A stretch of DNA of 64,000 bases. It comes from Toxoplasma gondii ME49 (Eukaryota; Apicomplexa; Conoidasida; Eucoccidiorida; Sarcocystidae). Of the stretch, positions 12,327-25,228 are shown one piece after another. The translations under genes were made by a program, and so were the position numbers. Location of the stretch: NCBI RefSeq assembly GCF_000006565.2, contig NC_031474.1:1833662-1897661 (forward strand), written 5' to 3'. The stretch's first letter is position 1. Every line of letters begins with the position of its first letter. The notes beneath the pieces are model-generated. The model saw only the letters and a list, made by a program, of their open reading frames with translations. It did no database searches and was not told the DNA's origin.

Positions 12327-14295
12327 ATGGCATCTGTGGTCCACAAAATCTTCTTCCCGGGGTTCGCTCCCTACCTCCAGGCGAAGGCGCTCCAGCTACC
12401 CCTCTCGGACCGCGTGAAGAAAGTCATTTGTGAGTTTTTCTGTTCCTCTCCTCTGCATCTTCTCGCGTTCATCTCTCACTGTCTTGGTCCCCGTTTCCCT
12501 CTCTTCCTTCTTTCCTGGAGTCCCCTTCATTCGCGGTTCGCTTCCCCGTTTGTCACCAGAGTTGACACGCGCCGTCTTTTGTCGTGTGTTTTCGGTGTCG
12601 AGTTTCTATGGTGCATGCAGGCATCGACGCCTACCTGTGTCACGTTCTTGCACCCCGAAGTGCACATGGATATAAGGGACTGTGTGGGGGATAGCCGCAT
12701 CTGTGCTTGCGTGTGTGGTCCTTGAAATACCTCTGCATACAGCCATAGGTGAAACTGTCTCTACAGGCTGTTGGATGCGTCCAGCGACGAGCACGACCGT
12801 CTACTTTCGTTGAATCTCCAGAAGCAGACTGCATGCACTTTTCAGCCTTTTCTCGCTGAAGTGCAGCAACCCCTCCGCAGCAGGCAAGTGGTGCTTACGT
12901 CTTCCGAGGTGCAGAGTCTTCTGTTTTTGCCTTCAGCTCATCCCGCGGGGCCTTTCACCATTCACTTCTGGGCTCCTGCGCTCAAGTGGGGGATCTGCCT
13001 CGCGAACCTCGCTGACATGAAAACGAACAAAGTCGAAAACACTTCCGTTGCTCAGCAGTCAGGTGCGTAGTCTGGGCTGGTCGAGAGGGATGCAAGAACA
13101 GACACAAGAAAACGAAGACACTGAACAGTCCCGGGACACAACCGAGCTACGGTAGAGTTCGTCGAGACTCAGAGGCGTGGTGGTCGGAGACAGAACACGC
13201 CGGTGTGATGAGCGTGTGTGTTGTTTTTCGCGCCTGTCCGAATTCCTGGATTCGTCGTGAGGATGCCCAGCTGTTGTTGGCGTAGATTCATCCACGGGGT
13301 TTAATCGGGTGTGTCTTTGAGTGCCGGTACGTACACGCGAGGAGAGGCAGTCGATCCATGACTTCCTGTCTTGCCGGATGACGGAACTTCTAGTCCCTGC
13401 TTCCGGGTCAGAAGGTGGTGCATGGAATACCTCAAACCGACTCACAGCCTTCGCTTTCCCACTCGCGTGAGAGATCCCGTGTCTTCGACGCCTATCGTCC
13501 ACATGTACATGTACGTAGATACATGTATATATATGTATATGGATGTGTTTATATATATATATATATATATATGGATGTATATATTTTACATTTATTATTT
13601 ATAGTGTGGAGGATATAGTTTTAGGGTGTATACGCGTAATCGGATGTAGATGTGTCTGTTCGTTTTTTGTTAGTGTGGAGGTGAGGTCAGAGACGTGCAT
13701 GCATCTGTGTAGAAGTGTTTCTACGTTTCTTTGAGACATCTGTGCGAATTGATATGAAGTTTTCTTCTGGCCTCAGCTGTCGCGTTGACGGGGATCATTT
13801 GGGCGCGCTACAGCACGGTCATCACGCCGAAAAACTGGAGTCTCTTCTCCGGTGAGTCGCTCTCTCGGATTGGAAGGAAACTCAGGTGACAGTCCTCTTG
13901 TTCAGTGGCGAAGGCAAAAGTGTATGTTTCTCTTTCATACCTGAATGTAGCGGCAGAGACACAGGCTCACGCTGTCCATTGCTTTTTTGTCCACGAATGT
14001 AAATACATGCAGTCCAATATATGTTGTTATATATATTAATATGTATATATGTATATATATGTCGGCTTAAGCGGCTTGGGACCAAAGATGGCATGTGTGT
14101 AAGTGGAGTGCACTTTCTTCTGTGTTTCGTTGTGTTAATCGGATTCGAGATCGGGTTCCCGTCGATTTTCGGATGTGTGTGTTGCCTTTAGTTAATGTGT
14201 TCATGGCCATCACGGGGTCGCTTCAGCTGTACCGCGTGTTCATGCACCACCTTGCGGAGAAGGAGAAAGCTTCGTCGGCAGCTCCGTCGTCGTGA
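12327..14295 (+). CDS. MPC2: Mitochondrial pyruvate carrier 2 (MPC2)
   Basis: Four exons (12327-12429, 12937-13062, 13777-13851, 14192-14295), all GT-AG with phase 1 at every junction, give a 135-residue protein, the usual MPC2 length. Signature segments are HPAGPFTIHFWAPALKWG, GIIWARYSTVITPKNWSLF and VNVFMAITGSLQLYR. These match the MPC2 order HPAGP, WAP..KWG, W.RYS..I.PKNWSLF, VN. MPC2 pairs with MPC1 in the mitochondrial inner membrane to import pyruvate, feeding the TCA cycle; this is known for the family. Three short hydrophobic helices are visible. The ATG at 12327 (context gacagcATGG) starts the conserved N-terminal amphipathic stretch (MASVVHKIFFPGFAPYLQ). No MPC1 partner is in the window. 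The gene is intact. Confidence 0.95.
13550..13572. repeat. (TA)n microsatellite in MPC2 intron 2
   Basis: A pure TA run lies in the second intron of MPC2, within a wider AT-rich stretch (about 13500-13620). A similar run occurs in intron 3 at about 14028-14060. The short Tyr-Ile-rich open frames seen here come from the repeat and are not genes. Confidence 0.9.
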
Positions 14296-16805
14296 ACACG
14301 AAGGAAGTGTCACCAGCATCAAGCGACGGCTTTCTGTGGTCTTGAAGTTGCTGGAGCAGTTTTCCGTTAGAAGTTGTGTTAGTGAACTTGGATGTGACTC
14401 TTGAAGCGGCAGTTGCCGCAAGGGCGTCGACGAGAAAACGTAGAAACCGTGATGGGGTTTTTTGCGTGCGTGCGACGCGTGCACCTGCGCTAAAAGAACG
14501 GGAAGGCCTTAGGGCATCTTCCTGCGTGCCGTTGAAACACAAGTCCAGTGGTTTGCTCACACCTGTAATTAGCGTGAATGACAACAAGAGTTTGAGGGAG
14601 ACGCGAGGAACCGAACGCATGCAGAGACGATTCGTTAGGTGCTGGTCCACATCGGCGCCTTCGAAATCGCCCCAGCCGATGCTGGGATGTGGTGCGTGGA
14701 GAACCGCGTAGATCTGTCGATGGAAACCCGTCGATGCTCGTTTTTATATGTGCATCTAAATGAATTCATTCTTTCCGTGGTGAAGGAATTTCACTACGTG
14801 CTACAAAACGCGGCCGAAAGAGAAATGCATCGAACGCCCATGCGTCTCCGGTACATTTGACACAGAAATGATGTTGCCCACCTCGCAGCTCAGTTTGACA
14901 CACTGCTTCCGTCGGGTGTACATCCACCGAAGGTGACCACGTCGGCGGATCCAACGACAGCATCTGGGACATCTCGCGTTTGCTTTTCTCTTCGTCATGC
15001 GTTTTCGGAGCAAGAGTGTGTCAGGGGCTTGTGTGCCCCCAGCAAAGAACAACCCGTTTTTTGATAAGAGGCCGTTTGTTTCGCTGAAAGAAGCAGCTTT
15101 TGCACCGGTTCCGTCGGCGTGTGTAACGCTAGACCAAGCTGCACCTGCGTGTCGAGTTCTCCGCCGCCCTGTCGCTTCTGATTAGGGAGTATCGATGCCC
15201 TGAGTACGACAGGAAAAGGACCGGTTAACTGCTGTTCAAAGGTTAACCGCTATTCAAACACAACTGTTCCTGTAGATGACCGCTGTTCCCGAGAGTTTAA
15301 GTATAGTGGTAACAAGAGTATACTTGAGAAAGCAGCATGTGAATACGCTGTACAAATATGGTACTCGGTACCATACACTAGCAAGGGAAAAGTGTACATG
15401 AGATAAAAAGCGAGAAACGCGGAGACGACGGACACCTGAAGGACGCCAATCCACCAAGACATAACCGGCTCACACAGAACGCAAACAGCAAATTTGGTCC
15501 ATCCACGTTGTCGGGAACACAGAACACACTGCTTGTGTTTGAGCAGTTCTGTACCGGCAGCGACATATTCTCATTGATGAGGAGACACAAGGAACGTAGA
15601 CTGGCGGTGCAAGGTCTGTGGTCAAACTTCGCTTGCTGCTTTCTGTACTGTGTCGCATGGTACCGTGAGGGAGATCCGCGGACGAATCATGAACTACAAC
15701 ACCTCACGTGGCTCCTACCCTCTAAGGTATTGGTTCCATGCTTTTCAATGAAGCTTTTGTTTCGTGGAGGTCATAGGATTACCGCTCTGCAGTTTTGTAC
15801 GGCCGAATGCGTGTGAAAACGCAAACGCCTTCGCTGTTGGTTGTATCACTACGACCAGTTTCCTGCAAAGGGACGTGTCTTTTAAGCAGGCTTCAAACTC
15901 TACGAAATTCTCTTGAACATCCGGTGGACACGCGATCCTTCACAAATACACGTACTGAATCGCGAGTGACCTGTTTCTTGTTTGTGTGGTGTTTCTCCCA
16001 TCTCCCGCTTTTTGGGTTTTCTGCCTCCTTCAAAAGCGCTTATGTCTGTTTTTGCGCTTTGTTTCTGCCAGGTTGTTCTGCAGGAGGGGGTCAGTTTCTA
16101 CGCCTTGAGTCACTTTTTCCGTTCCAGGTTTATTTCCTGTTTCGTGCGTCAGAAAGGTACTGTGCTTGTCCCTCGTCCGCCACGTGTACGCAGGTCCGTG
16201 ATCGTTCGCTTTGCTCTTCCTGTCTATTCATTTTGTGGGCTAGGGGTGAGAGATTCTGACAGCGTCGTTTGTTTTCTGGTGTGGTGCGCGACCTTGTCCA
16301 GTGCGTTATCCGATATTATTTGTTCTCAAACTGTCTCTGCTGTTCAGGATTTCCATCAAAAACGAGCAAGGGTTACCGCTGTCGTCGCTGGCAGAACTCG
16401 GCTCGTTTTCCAGGTCCGAGTTTCTGACCAGGGCATGTGCGAAGCGTGCACATGTGAAAGCTGAGAGATTTTCGCTATTCTTCAGAGGTTAACGTCAACT
16501 GCCTGCTTGTTTTCGCCACTGCTTCTGTGTCGGAGAAAACGCTTAACTAAGTCCGCTCCCGCAAAAAACGGTTGTTCCTGGCACTCAGTAGCTGAGAGTG
16601 AAATCAGGCGAATCCGAGGTCTGATGAATTGAGCAAGGCCTTCCAATTTTCATCGCTACGCGTATATCTCTGCGCGTTTGCGTGACGCAGTCACGGAGCT
16701 AGTGGCTTTGAAACTGTTTGCGTTGGCATGTGCAGAGATCATTCCTTTATTCTCAAGACCCCGCTAGACCACAAACACGCGGTATGTTATCACTGACAGC
16801 GCAAA
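14296..16805. other. Intergenic region between MPC2 and the subtilase
   Basis: The two flanking genes are in the same orientation, so this 2.5 kb should hold the MPC2 3' end and the protease promoter and leader. A palindrome copy lies at 14914-14928. Only short open frames without protein-like character are present, and I see no further gene. Confidence 0.6.
14914..14928. repeat. Palindrome copy downstream of MPC2
   Basis: GGGTGTACATCCACC, one mismatch from the symmetrical form, lies in the probable 3' region of MPC2. Confidence 0.7.
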
Positions 16806-19800
16806 ATGGGGGTCTGTGAATATTCTCTCTCTGCAGCATTCCAGAGCAGGCATGAGTCAGTCACGCGCAAGAGACCCCGTCTCGGTTTTTCACGATGGGT
16901 CTTTGGTTTTCTGCTTCCAGTCTTCTGGTCACTGTCGTCCGGATCTTCAGCAGCTGTCTACAGTGACAAAAATGAGTTTCACGGGCAGCGTCCGGTCCTT
17001 CTCCGTCAGCCGTTCCACTCCGACCGGGCAGAGTACATTCGTTTCCCAATGAGTGTGCAAGGAGACGTGACAGAAGACAACGTGGAGGCCGTCGAGGAAA
17101 TAAGTCGGCAAATCGCTCGGGAGGTTCACTTGCAGCAACTCAAAAGAAAGCGCCAAAAGGGTAAAAAGAAACTCCCTTCTGCTTCCGACCAGCCCAACTC
17201 AAAACAGCCCGCTGCAAAGGACGAAAGCGGAAAAGGGGAAGCAGGGAATCAGCGAGATCCAGCAACCAAGCCTGGAACGGCGGAAAAAGAAGCAAGGGCA
17301 CAAACTGTAGCCGAGGCGGAAGCAGGTGGAAACGCAGCGAGTGCCGTGGAGGAAAGTCCCGACGACAACGGAGGAAATGCAGACGAGCGAGAGAGAGGAG
17401 AAACTCAGGAGACGGAAACAGCAGAACCGACAGAACAGTCTGTGGGGGGACCTGCGAGAGAAGCGGACGAGGAAGGAGACGTGGAGAGCAGAGACGAAAG
17501 GGCAGAGAATCTTGAATCTTCGAACGACTCAGCTGACGGCGATGTGTCCTCTGTGGGAGGACGGTTGATCATCGGGTTGACTGAAATTACTTTTCCGACT
17601 TCGCCCCAAACAACGCGCGTCGGCGCCGAGGTGAATCAGCACAAATACGGAACACCGCGAGGCGCTGACAACACACAGTTGTCGGGTTTTGCGTATCCAC
17701 CGATGTCGCCTGACTCAGAGGACGCGGAAACCGACAACAGGGAAAGGACAGAAAGTGGGAACGGCGGCGAAACGCCGCTTTCCCGCAATGTTTTCGACCA
17801 CGCTGAGGCTGTGCGTGAAGCGAAAACTCGACTTCAGAGCGACAGATTGACAGAGTTGGGAATTGTGAAGGAAATGAAGGTGCTCGAGAACGTGGGGCTG
17901 GTGGTTCTCGAGTTGAACGACGATTTGTCGGAAGACGCGATCCGCGAAACCATAAAGACCCTGTGGCAAAGAAACCCGTCGACGTGGCTCATCGAATCCG
18001 ACTCAGAGGTGACTTTCCGAGGCAGAGACGAGTTCGCTTCAGGAGACCTAGTCGTCGTACCAGACGTCGCCAATGACGCAGCGGAACTGCTGCAAGATGT
18101 GTTTCACGCAGATCTCGAATTCAGTGAAGAACACAAGCGAGAACACCCCGAGAAACAGACAGAGGCAGAGACAGAACCGCTAGCCACAGGCCTTCACGAC
18201 GATGTCAGAGAGGTAGGAGAGGCAGCAGCGCGAGGCGAGGATGAGGATCTCAGCGCAGGAGACGCTGGGGAACCTGAAGTCGTTGTGTCTACCTGGGAAC
18301 GAAACACAGTAGAAGACAAGATGACGAAAGACAGTGAAGCTGGCGGAGAAAACACTTTTAAGAGGGCGAGCAAAGAGAAGAATCGTCCATTCACACCACT
18401 GTATGAAACAAAGGACACGCATTCCGACACTAACCTAGGCGAGGAGCGAAAGCGCCCCAAGTTCTTGACTTTCCTCCAGGAAAACGAAGAAACGACAGAC
18501 CCAGGAAAGAGTGACCTATCAGTTGTACCCTCTAGTGAAATTCATGCCAAAAACCAGAAGCAAAGTCCCCGCTCTTCCTCCCCGTTTTCCTCTCCAAAGA
18601 AGGAACGGGAACAAGAGAGAAAGGGCACTCGCAGAAAGGCTGAATCTGCATCCATTCGGATATCGAGTTTGCAAGCACAAGAAGAGTACACCAGTAAGGA
18701 AACTAAAGACTCGGAAGACACACAGATAGACTATGACATTCCAAAGACCCACCCTGCTGGAATTCTCAAGCCTGCCACAGGCATTGTCCCCCTCAGTCTG
18801 TACGAGGCGGTTGACTCTGCCATTCGTGAGTCTGTTTCGGACAATTTTTCTTCCGGCAGCCCGCTCTTTCGCTCTGATGTTTTGTGCCCTTCCCCCTCGT
18901 CTTCGGCTTCAGAAAGCTCTCACCAGCGTTCTGCCCAAGTGGACCGATCTGCAGACACTTCCTCAAAACATTCAACACCCGATTTCTCACAGTTGGCATC
19001 TGCGTCCGCGCCCTCGGCCTCGCCCCGATCCCCGTTGGTAAAGGGTCGAGGGAATTCGATTTTCCTCTTCTCCGGCCCCGTCAGACATTTGGGGAAAATG
19101 CCGAACGACAGCTTGTTCTCAAGACAGTGGGCTTACCACGAACCGCGAGTGAACGTCAGAGCCGTGGAAGCTTGGAACATGGTGTATGCGCATCGCCTTT
19201 CTCGCTCGGCGAATTCGAGTGCCTCCGCGGGGCAGAGACTGGCAGATTTCCACACGGCAGAGCAGGGAGAGGCAAGTGCCGAGAACGCACACCGAGAGAG
19301 TGCAAACGATGAAAAACAGAAACGAAGCGTCCGTCGCGAGAAGGAGCTTGCCAAGGAACCCTCAGACCTCGAGAATCCCAACGGGAAACGAAAAGGCGCA
19401 AAGAAAGAGCCGATCATCGTCGCTGTCATCGATACAGGTATCCCATGGTCCTGCCTCAGACACATGCGATGCGCATCCGTCTAGGCAAAAAATATATGCG
19501 AATACAATTTACAGACCTTCCAAACGGACCATTAGCAAATCTGTCATCGTTTATTCGATTGGAGCTACAAAATTCTCCATCGCGGGCTTTCCGTGTGCAC
19601 GTTGTGTACCGTGGAAGCAGTTGTTGATGTATAGAAAAAGAGACGCCTACGTGTGACGCTCTGTACCGTGAGAGCGTCGTGAAACCTGCTGTTCTGTCGT
19701 CTGTACACAACTAGAATATGCGTCGAAAGGTCTTCTTTATTGACGCAGAAGCATATATATATATATATATATATTTGCCTAGACGAATGTTCATTTACAC

Positions 19801-22053
19801 GTCTCTGGCAAGGTCTCACGCCCAGTCATATGTGTTGTGCAGTATCCATGAATAAGTACGAGGCTCGCGAGCTGAACACAGCGGCACAATTCCACGGAAG
19901 TGTATTTGAGAATAGAAGGGAACGGATCGTGTGAGACGCATCTGCCTTTTATGTGTTTTCCGCTGAATCCCCTCGTCCAAATTCAGGGGTCGACTACAAC
20001 CACGAAGATCTCCGGACACAAATGTGGCGGAACGAAAAGGAAATTCCCAACAATGGAATTGACGACGACGGTCAGCCTACCGTGTCACTTCACGCTGTTC
20101 ATTTCGCTCACAGCTAACAACCATGCAAATGAGTGTTCCTCGGCCCCGATGTCCAGTGCAAGTAACCCTGTGGTATGGCGGTCACGAAACGATGTACACA
20201 CAAAGACAGTATGTCCGTTTTGATTTCGTTGACTGTGTGTGCTTGTAGACGACGCTGAACAGTCTTGGAACAGCAACGGTGGCCCCCAATCCACAACGTA
20301 CCGTTATGTTGCGTTATCCTGGCTTTCGCCGTGGTTACTCGCATGCGGCCTGACAAGTCATCGGGTTTGTCGGGCATTGCTTGAATGGTTTTGCTGCATC
20401 GTAGGAAACGGATATGTCGATGACATCCGCGGATACGACTTTGAGGGAAAGACAAATGACCCGATGGATTCAAACGGTCACGGCACCCACGTTGCTGGGA
20501 TCATTGCTGCCGCCGCGAACAATCGAAGAGGCATTGCAGGTGAAGATTCTTCAGAGAAACGGAACTAGTGTCTTCTCGCTGTTTGCACCCTTGCCGTGGT
20601 TTCTTCCGGCTCATATCTTTTCCATCCGTCTCAACCTCGGCGTCGCAGTTTCTTCCCGAAGTTCTGCAAACGACCTCAAAAGCCGCTTTGTGTTATCCGT
20701 CCGTACTGCCGATACCTACCCTACGAGACCCTCCGTGATTCCCAGAGCATCTCACCCACTGCCCTGTGGCGTGTGATTCTTTCTTGGCTTTCTGGCGCAG
20801 GCGTGAACTGGGAGGTGAAAGTAATGCCTCTGAAGTTCATTTCGAGGAGCAGTGCTGCAGCGGAGGCAATAGACTACTCTCTTCGGATGGGTGCGAAAAT
20901 CAGCACAAACAGTTGGGGGTACACCACCCCGTCGGAGGGTTTGCGTCTCGCGATTGAGCGAACGGCAAAGAGAGGCCAGCTGTTTGTCGCCGCTGTCGAC
21001 AATGCAGGCAAAGACAATTCTGTGTAAGAGCAACGAAACGGGAAACGAAGGCGCAAGAGACTACATCTTAAACCCTCGACGGCGTCGAGGGCGAACTCTG
21101 CGGAGCACGCGCGAACCGCGGTTTCTGTACCGTAAAAGCTGCGTAGTTCGAGGCGCAAACGCAATCGGAGACCCTGTGCTGCGCTGCAGAGACGGAACTG
21201 ATGGAAACTGTTGGGGCCACGGACAGAAACATGCACCACTCTCAGAGTACATTGCCGGGACACACCCGGTGAAAACGAATGACAGTGTGTGGTAATCTGG
21301 GAGTCACACAACTCTCTGTCGTAGAGTCCGTTCCCGACATCATCTACCGCAACGCCTGCCATGCGTTTTGACGTCGTTTTTTTCACCTTTCTCCGCTTGC
21401 TGCTGGCTACCAGAGAAAACGATTTTCCTCCCAACTGGGGTCACGACACGAGAACGGGTGCTGGCTTTAAAAGTCTGTTGAGAGTCGCAAATCTATCTCC
21501 CGGAGGGATCGTCGCCGCTTCCTCCAACTGGAGTCCCTACACTGTCGACGTGGCTGCACCCGGTGAGGAGTGCCACGAAGTCCACAAAAGAAACGGACAG
21601 AAACGGAAGGGAAAAGGGCAAGAAGAAAGAGGGAGGAGCGCGCTCTCCGCGTCGAGAAGAAAGCGAACTGTGACGTGTATGGATGGGGTCTACATTGAGA
21701 AGAGACGACTTTCCGAGCGAACGAGACACAAACGTGGCACTCACAACACTGGAACCGATTAACTTCACGCCAATGAAATGCGGTAAAACGGTGATGCTGA
21801 ATCTGTCTAAACAAACTGGATGTCCTAATACCTGTAAATCCATAAATACATCAATGCGTCCGCGTATATATATATATATATATGAATATACGTGCATGCG
21901 TACTGTGGTGTCAGGTTCACATATTTCATACGAATCCATATAGAGGTCTACCTTTATCCACCAATCTATCTTCCTATTTAGCATTGATGCATTGCCAGTC
22001 TTCTCTGCATATTTTTGGGGAATGACATGAATAGAAGGTGTGCTCCCTTTACA

Positions 22054-22084
<31 letters not shown>

Positions 22085-23874
22085 GTCAGTGGAGGCGCAC
22101 TTCGGCTTACGCAGATTATGTTTATCTGTTTTTCTCCTCCTCTTTCTGTTTTTCAGGAACTGACATCATCAGCACCATTCCAACAGGACGCTTCCCAGAG
22201 GGTTACGGATATAAGACAGGAACGTCCATGGCCACGCCCCTGGCAGCAGGTAAAAGAAAGATGCCTCAAGACGTAGACCGCAAGAACGCATGCAACTGTC
22301 AGGCTTTTTCAGATCCAAGTGACTGTTCGAGATGCTGAACAAAAAAGGAAATGGCTCCTGCGACCGTTCATGTATCTCCTTTTTTGACTTTTGCTCTTTC
22401 TCTACTCACTTCTGCCGTGGCAGGTCTCCTTTGGGTCTCCAGCCGTTTGTCGGTCTCTGCGTTTCTCTTTCGGTTGTCACTTTCATCAAGTGTTCTCTTT
22501 TGTCGGCTGTCTTTGTCGTCCTCACTCTTCCGCTCTTCTGTCCAGTGCCTTGCCGCCCTTGGTTTTCCTCCTGCTCTCGCTGATTCCAGTTAGGGCATTT
22601 GTGTGAAACAATGGAGACTCCCTGGCGACGGCTGGACCGTCGAGGTTCCGTGATTTGGAGACTCTTGAGTTTCTTTGCGTCCGTTGCTTTTACTGCTTTT
22701 CCTTGTCAGGTGTCGCTGCAATGGTGTGGAGTGCGCAGCCCAACATGACTGCGGCAGAAGTTCGCGAGTGTATCATGAGAACTTCGACGAAAATGAGATC
22801 TCTCGAAGGACGCGTGGCTTCGTCCGGTAAAGGAAAATGTGAAAGGGGGACAACTCGTGTCGCGTCCAGTGGCATTCACACGTTCGAGAAACACACAGGA
22901 GTGTATAAACATCCCCGGTTGCCTCTCTATGCCTTGAACTATCTAAACAAACGACAACAGCTCTACACTAGGCTCACCCGTAGCGAACGGACCTCTTGGC
23001 ACATGTGGTTCGATATGCAGTCATGCAAATGTACATATACATCTGTATACGTGCAAGAAGTTACATGCATCTGCATATATACAGTTATATATGTATACAT
23101 AGTTGAATAGGTATATATGCATGCGGTTAGCTCGGTTATGCACGTCCACAGAATTTTTCAATCGACGTCAACCACACACAAAGCGGGGAGTCGCTGAATC
23201 GCTTTGAGCCTTCATTTTACGTAATGAAGCCGCCACTTCTGATTACTGTACACTGTTCGAAAGTGTTCGGCGCATTGCATGCACAGCGACATTTACGAAA
23301 CGGCAAGCGTCGGTTGCGATCCGAATGCGAGAAGCTCCCTTTTTCCTCCTCAGGGTGAAGTGGTCTTTGCCTGAAGAAAGGCTGCGGGAACGAAATGTCG
23401 ATTTTCCCTTTTACTGTGGGTTGTCGACCCGGATTCGCCGTCGCATCGATTTCGACTCTTTCCTGTTGCCCTTACAGGCTGTCCAAACGGGTGGTTTCCT
23501 CGGGCCTTTCTTCGAGTTGTCACTGTCGATCCGTCTGGCTCTGTTTACGCTTTTTCTGGATTTCTCTGCTTCCGTCAGGGGTCGTCAACGCCTACGCCGC
23601 GGTTCTGGACGCGTTGGGAGAGCCTGTGCCTTCTGCGGCGCTGAACGAGGATGTCACTGAAGCTCCGTCTCCAGGTCAAACTGTTTTTTCTTTTCTCGGA
23701 GGGAATCCTGGAATCCCCCCCTCTGCCTCCTCAGTCTCGTCTTCGACTTCTTCTCTTACACTCTCTCCCGCCGGAGGTCCCGGTGGCGCGCTGGCACTCT
23801 CCGGCCTCGACTCACTCGTCGCAAGTATGGCGCAGCTCCTGAATCCTTTTAACCGCTTGCTTTTCTCGAGCTAA
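16806..23874 (+). CDS. Subtilisin-like serine protease (family S8) with long acidic N-terminal region
   Basis: Eight exons (16806-19437, 19987-20070, 20405-20539, 20801-21023, 21414-21562, 22157-22249, 22710-22826, 23579-23874) join in phase to give 1,242 residues. The catalytic set is complete: Asp876 (VAVIDTGVDY), His931 ([10 protein letters not shown]), oxyanion Asn987 (ISTNSWG) and Ser1098 (GTSMATP). A hydrophobic segment ([13 protein letters not shown]) near residue 38 could be a signal peptide behind a basic n-region. Then come ~250 very acidic residues and an inhibitor-like propeptide ([13 protein letters not shown]... to about residue 425), followed by another ~450-residue disordered insert before the catalytic domain. 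The segment usually read as AAGN is AAVDN here. No C-terminal membrane helix or GPI signal is obvious, so a soluble secretory enzyme is inferred. Apicomplexan subtilases process micronemal and rhoptry proteins; which paralogue this is cannot be told from sequence alone. The ATG (aaaATGG) has a good context. Confidence 0.92.
19753..19774. repeat. (TA)n microsatellite, subtilase intron 1
   Basis: A pure TA run in the first intron of the protease gene. Further TA runs lie in intron 5 (about 21865-21883 and 22058-22084). Confidence 0.9.
22058..22084. repeat. (TA)n microsatellite, subtilase intron 5
   Basis: A TA run about 70 bp upstream of the acceptor of the exon that carries the catalytic serine. 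Confidence 0.9.
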
Positions 23875-25186
23875 AAACGAGCTTCTTTCAGCCCTGACAT
23901 TCTCAGTTGCGTCGCGGTCTCTGGAGCACTTGAATCGAGAAAAACGTACAACTGCGTCACCGAAACTCACCTCGACACAGTCCCCCGCGCCTCTGCCGAT
24001 TCACGAGCGATATCGGCAGCTTCCTGGGGTGAGTGCACATGCGGGGCGTCCGCATCCTGAGCTTCTCTGCTTCCGCTCTCAGAGACTCTGCACTGTGTTT
24101 ACCGTAACAAACATCGTGGTTTATTCTCTTCAGCCGACAAAGACCGGAGACAGGGGTCTTCGGGAGGAGAAATAGATGCCCTTTCGTGCGAAGTGGCGTG
24201 TGCGCTCTCAGCTTCTTTTCTCGTCTTTTGTCGTGTGCAGAGAGAGTCTTTCAGGGGTCTGTGGCTTTGTCTTCGACGCGTGCATTGCATGCGCAAGTGC
24301 GTCTACAGAGCGAAAGAAATCTTTTTTCGCGCGCACTTTGTCACGGGGCGTCAAGAGGGGAGATCACACAGAGACACGCGTGCCAGGTCGTATGTCAAGG
24401 AGACACACGCGCCTCTTTGCATGCATACATTGGAAAACGAAGCGCGCAGTCGTCTCATTCACAAAAATATCTAGAGAGGTATCTATTCACATGTACACAC
24501 CTATGGGTGCATTTGTACGAATGTATGCAGGTTCAATTTGTGTCAGATTGTATGGCTATACATGTATGGAATATCCAGGTATTCCTGTGCTCCTATGGAT
24601 TTACACGCACGTAGAGATCTACATATATCCATGCATACATAACTATGCTCATATATATATATATATATATATATGTAAAGGTGTATGCGTACACACGTAT
24701 ATGGAAAGGTGTCGACACAGGTTGTTTTGATTTTTTGGAGACTCACAGGGAGTCGATCTTTTTTCTTCAGGTGGACTGCATGCATCGTTTTCGTTGCGGG
24801 TTGTACCACGTATTTGTTCGAAACAACAAGTCTTTCGCTGCCAAAAGGCACACCTATCATCGGGTTTGAATGCACACAAACACACAAGCACCGAGACGCG
24901 CCTCGAAAATCGAAATTCCAGAACTCACAGTTTCTACCCCACAACAAATCAAACTAAGTCTGCTCAACCACGTTCACTACCTACCTACATTATATATATA
25001 TATATATATATCCCTAAGACATTTCTATACAAATGGACAGATGTGTAGATTTCTTACCTGCTGAAAGATGTACGCACTGGTGTCACTGCGTGCAAAAATT
25101 GGATCGGATTGGCAAGACGTCACCCGTCTTCCCTTGGCGTGAAAACGCCTCCTCATCTCCTTTCCACTGAAGTTAGTATATACATG

Positions 25187-25228
<42 letters not shown>

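Noticed and set aside
11555..12346. 263-codon minus-strand frame overlapping the MPC2 start
   Set aside because: No domain, no splice partner, and it overlaps the promoter and first exon of a clearly identified gene.
13371..13618. Tyr-Ile-rich open frames
   Set aside because: They are translations of the TA microsatellite in MPC2 intron 2.
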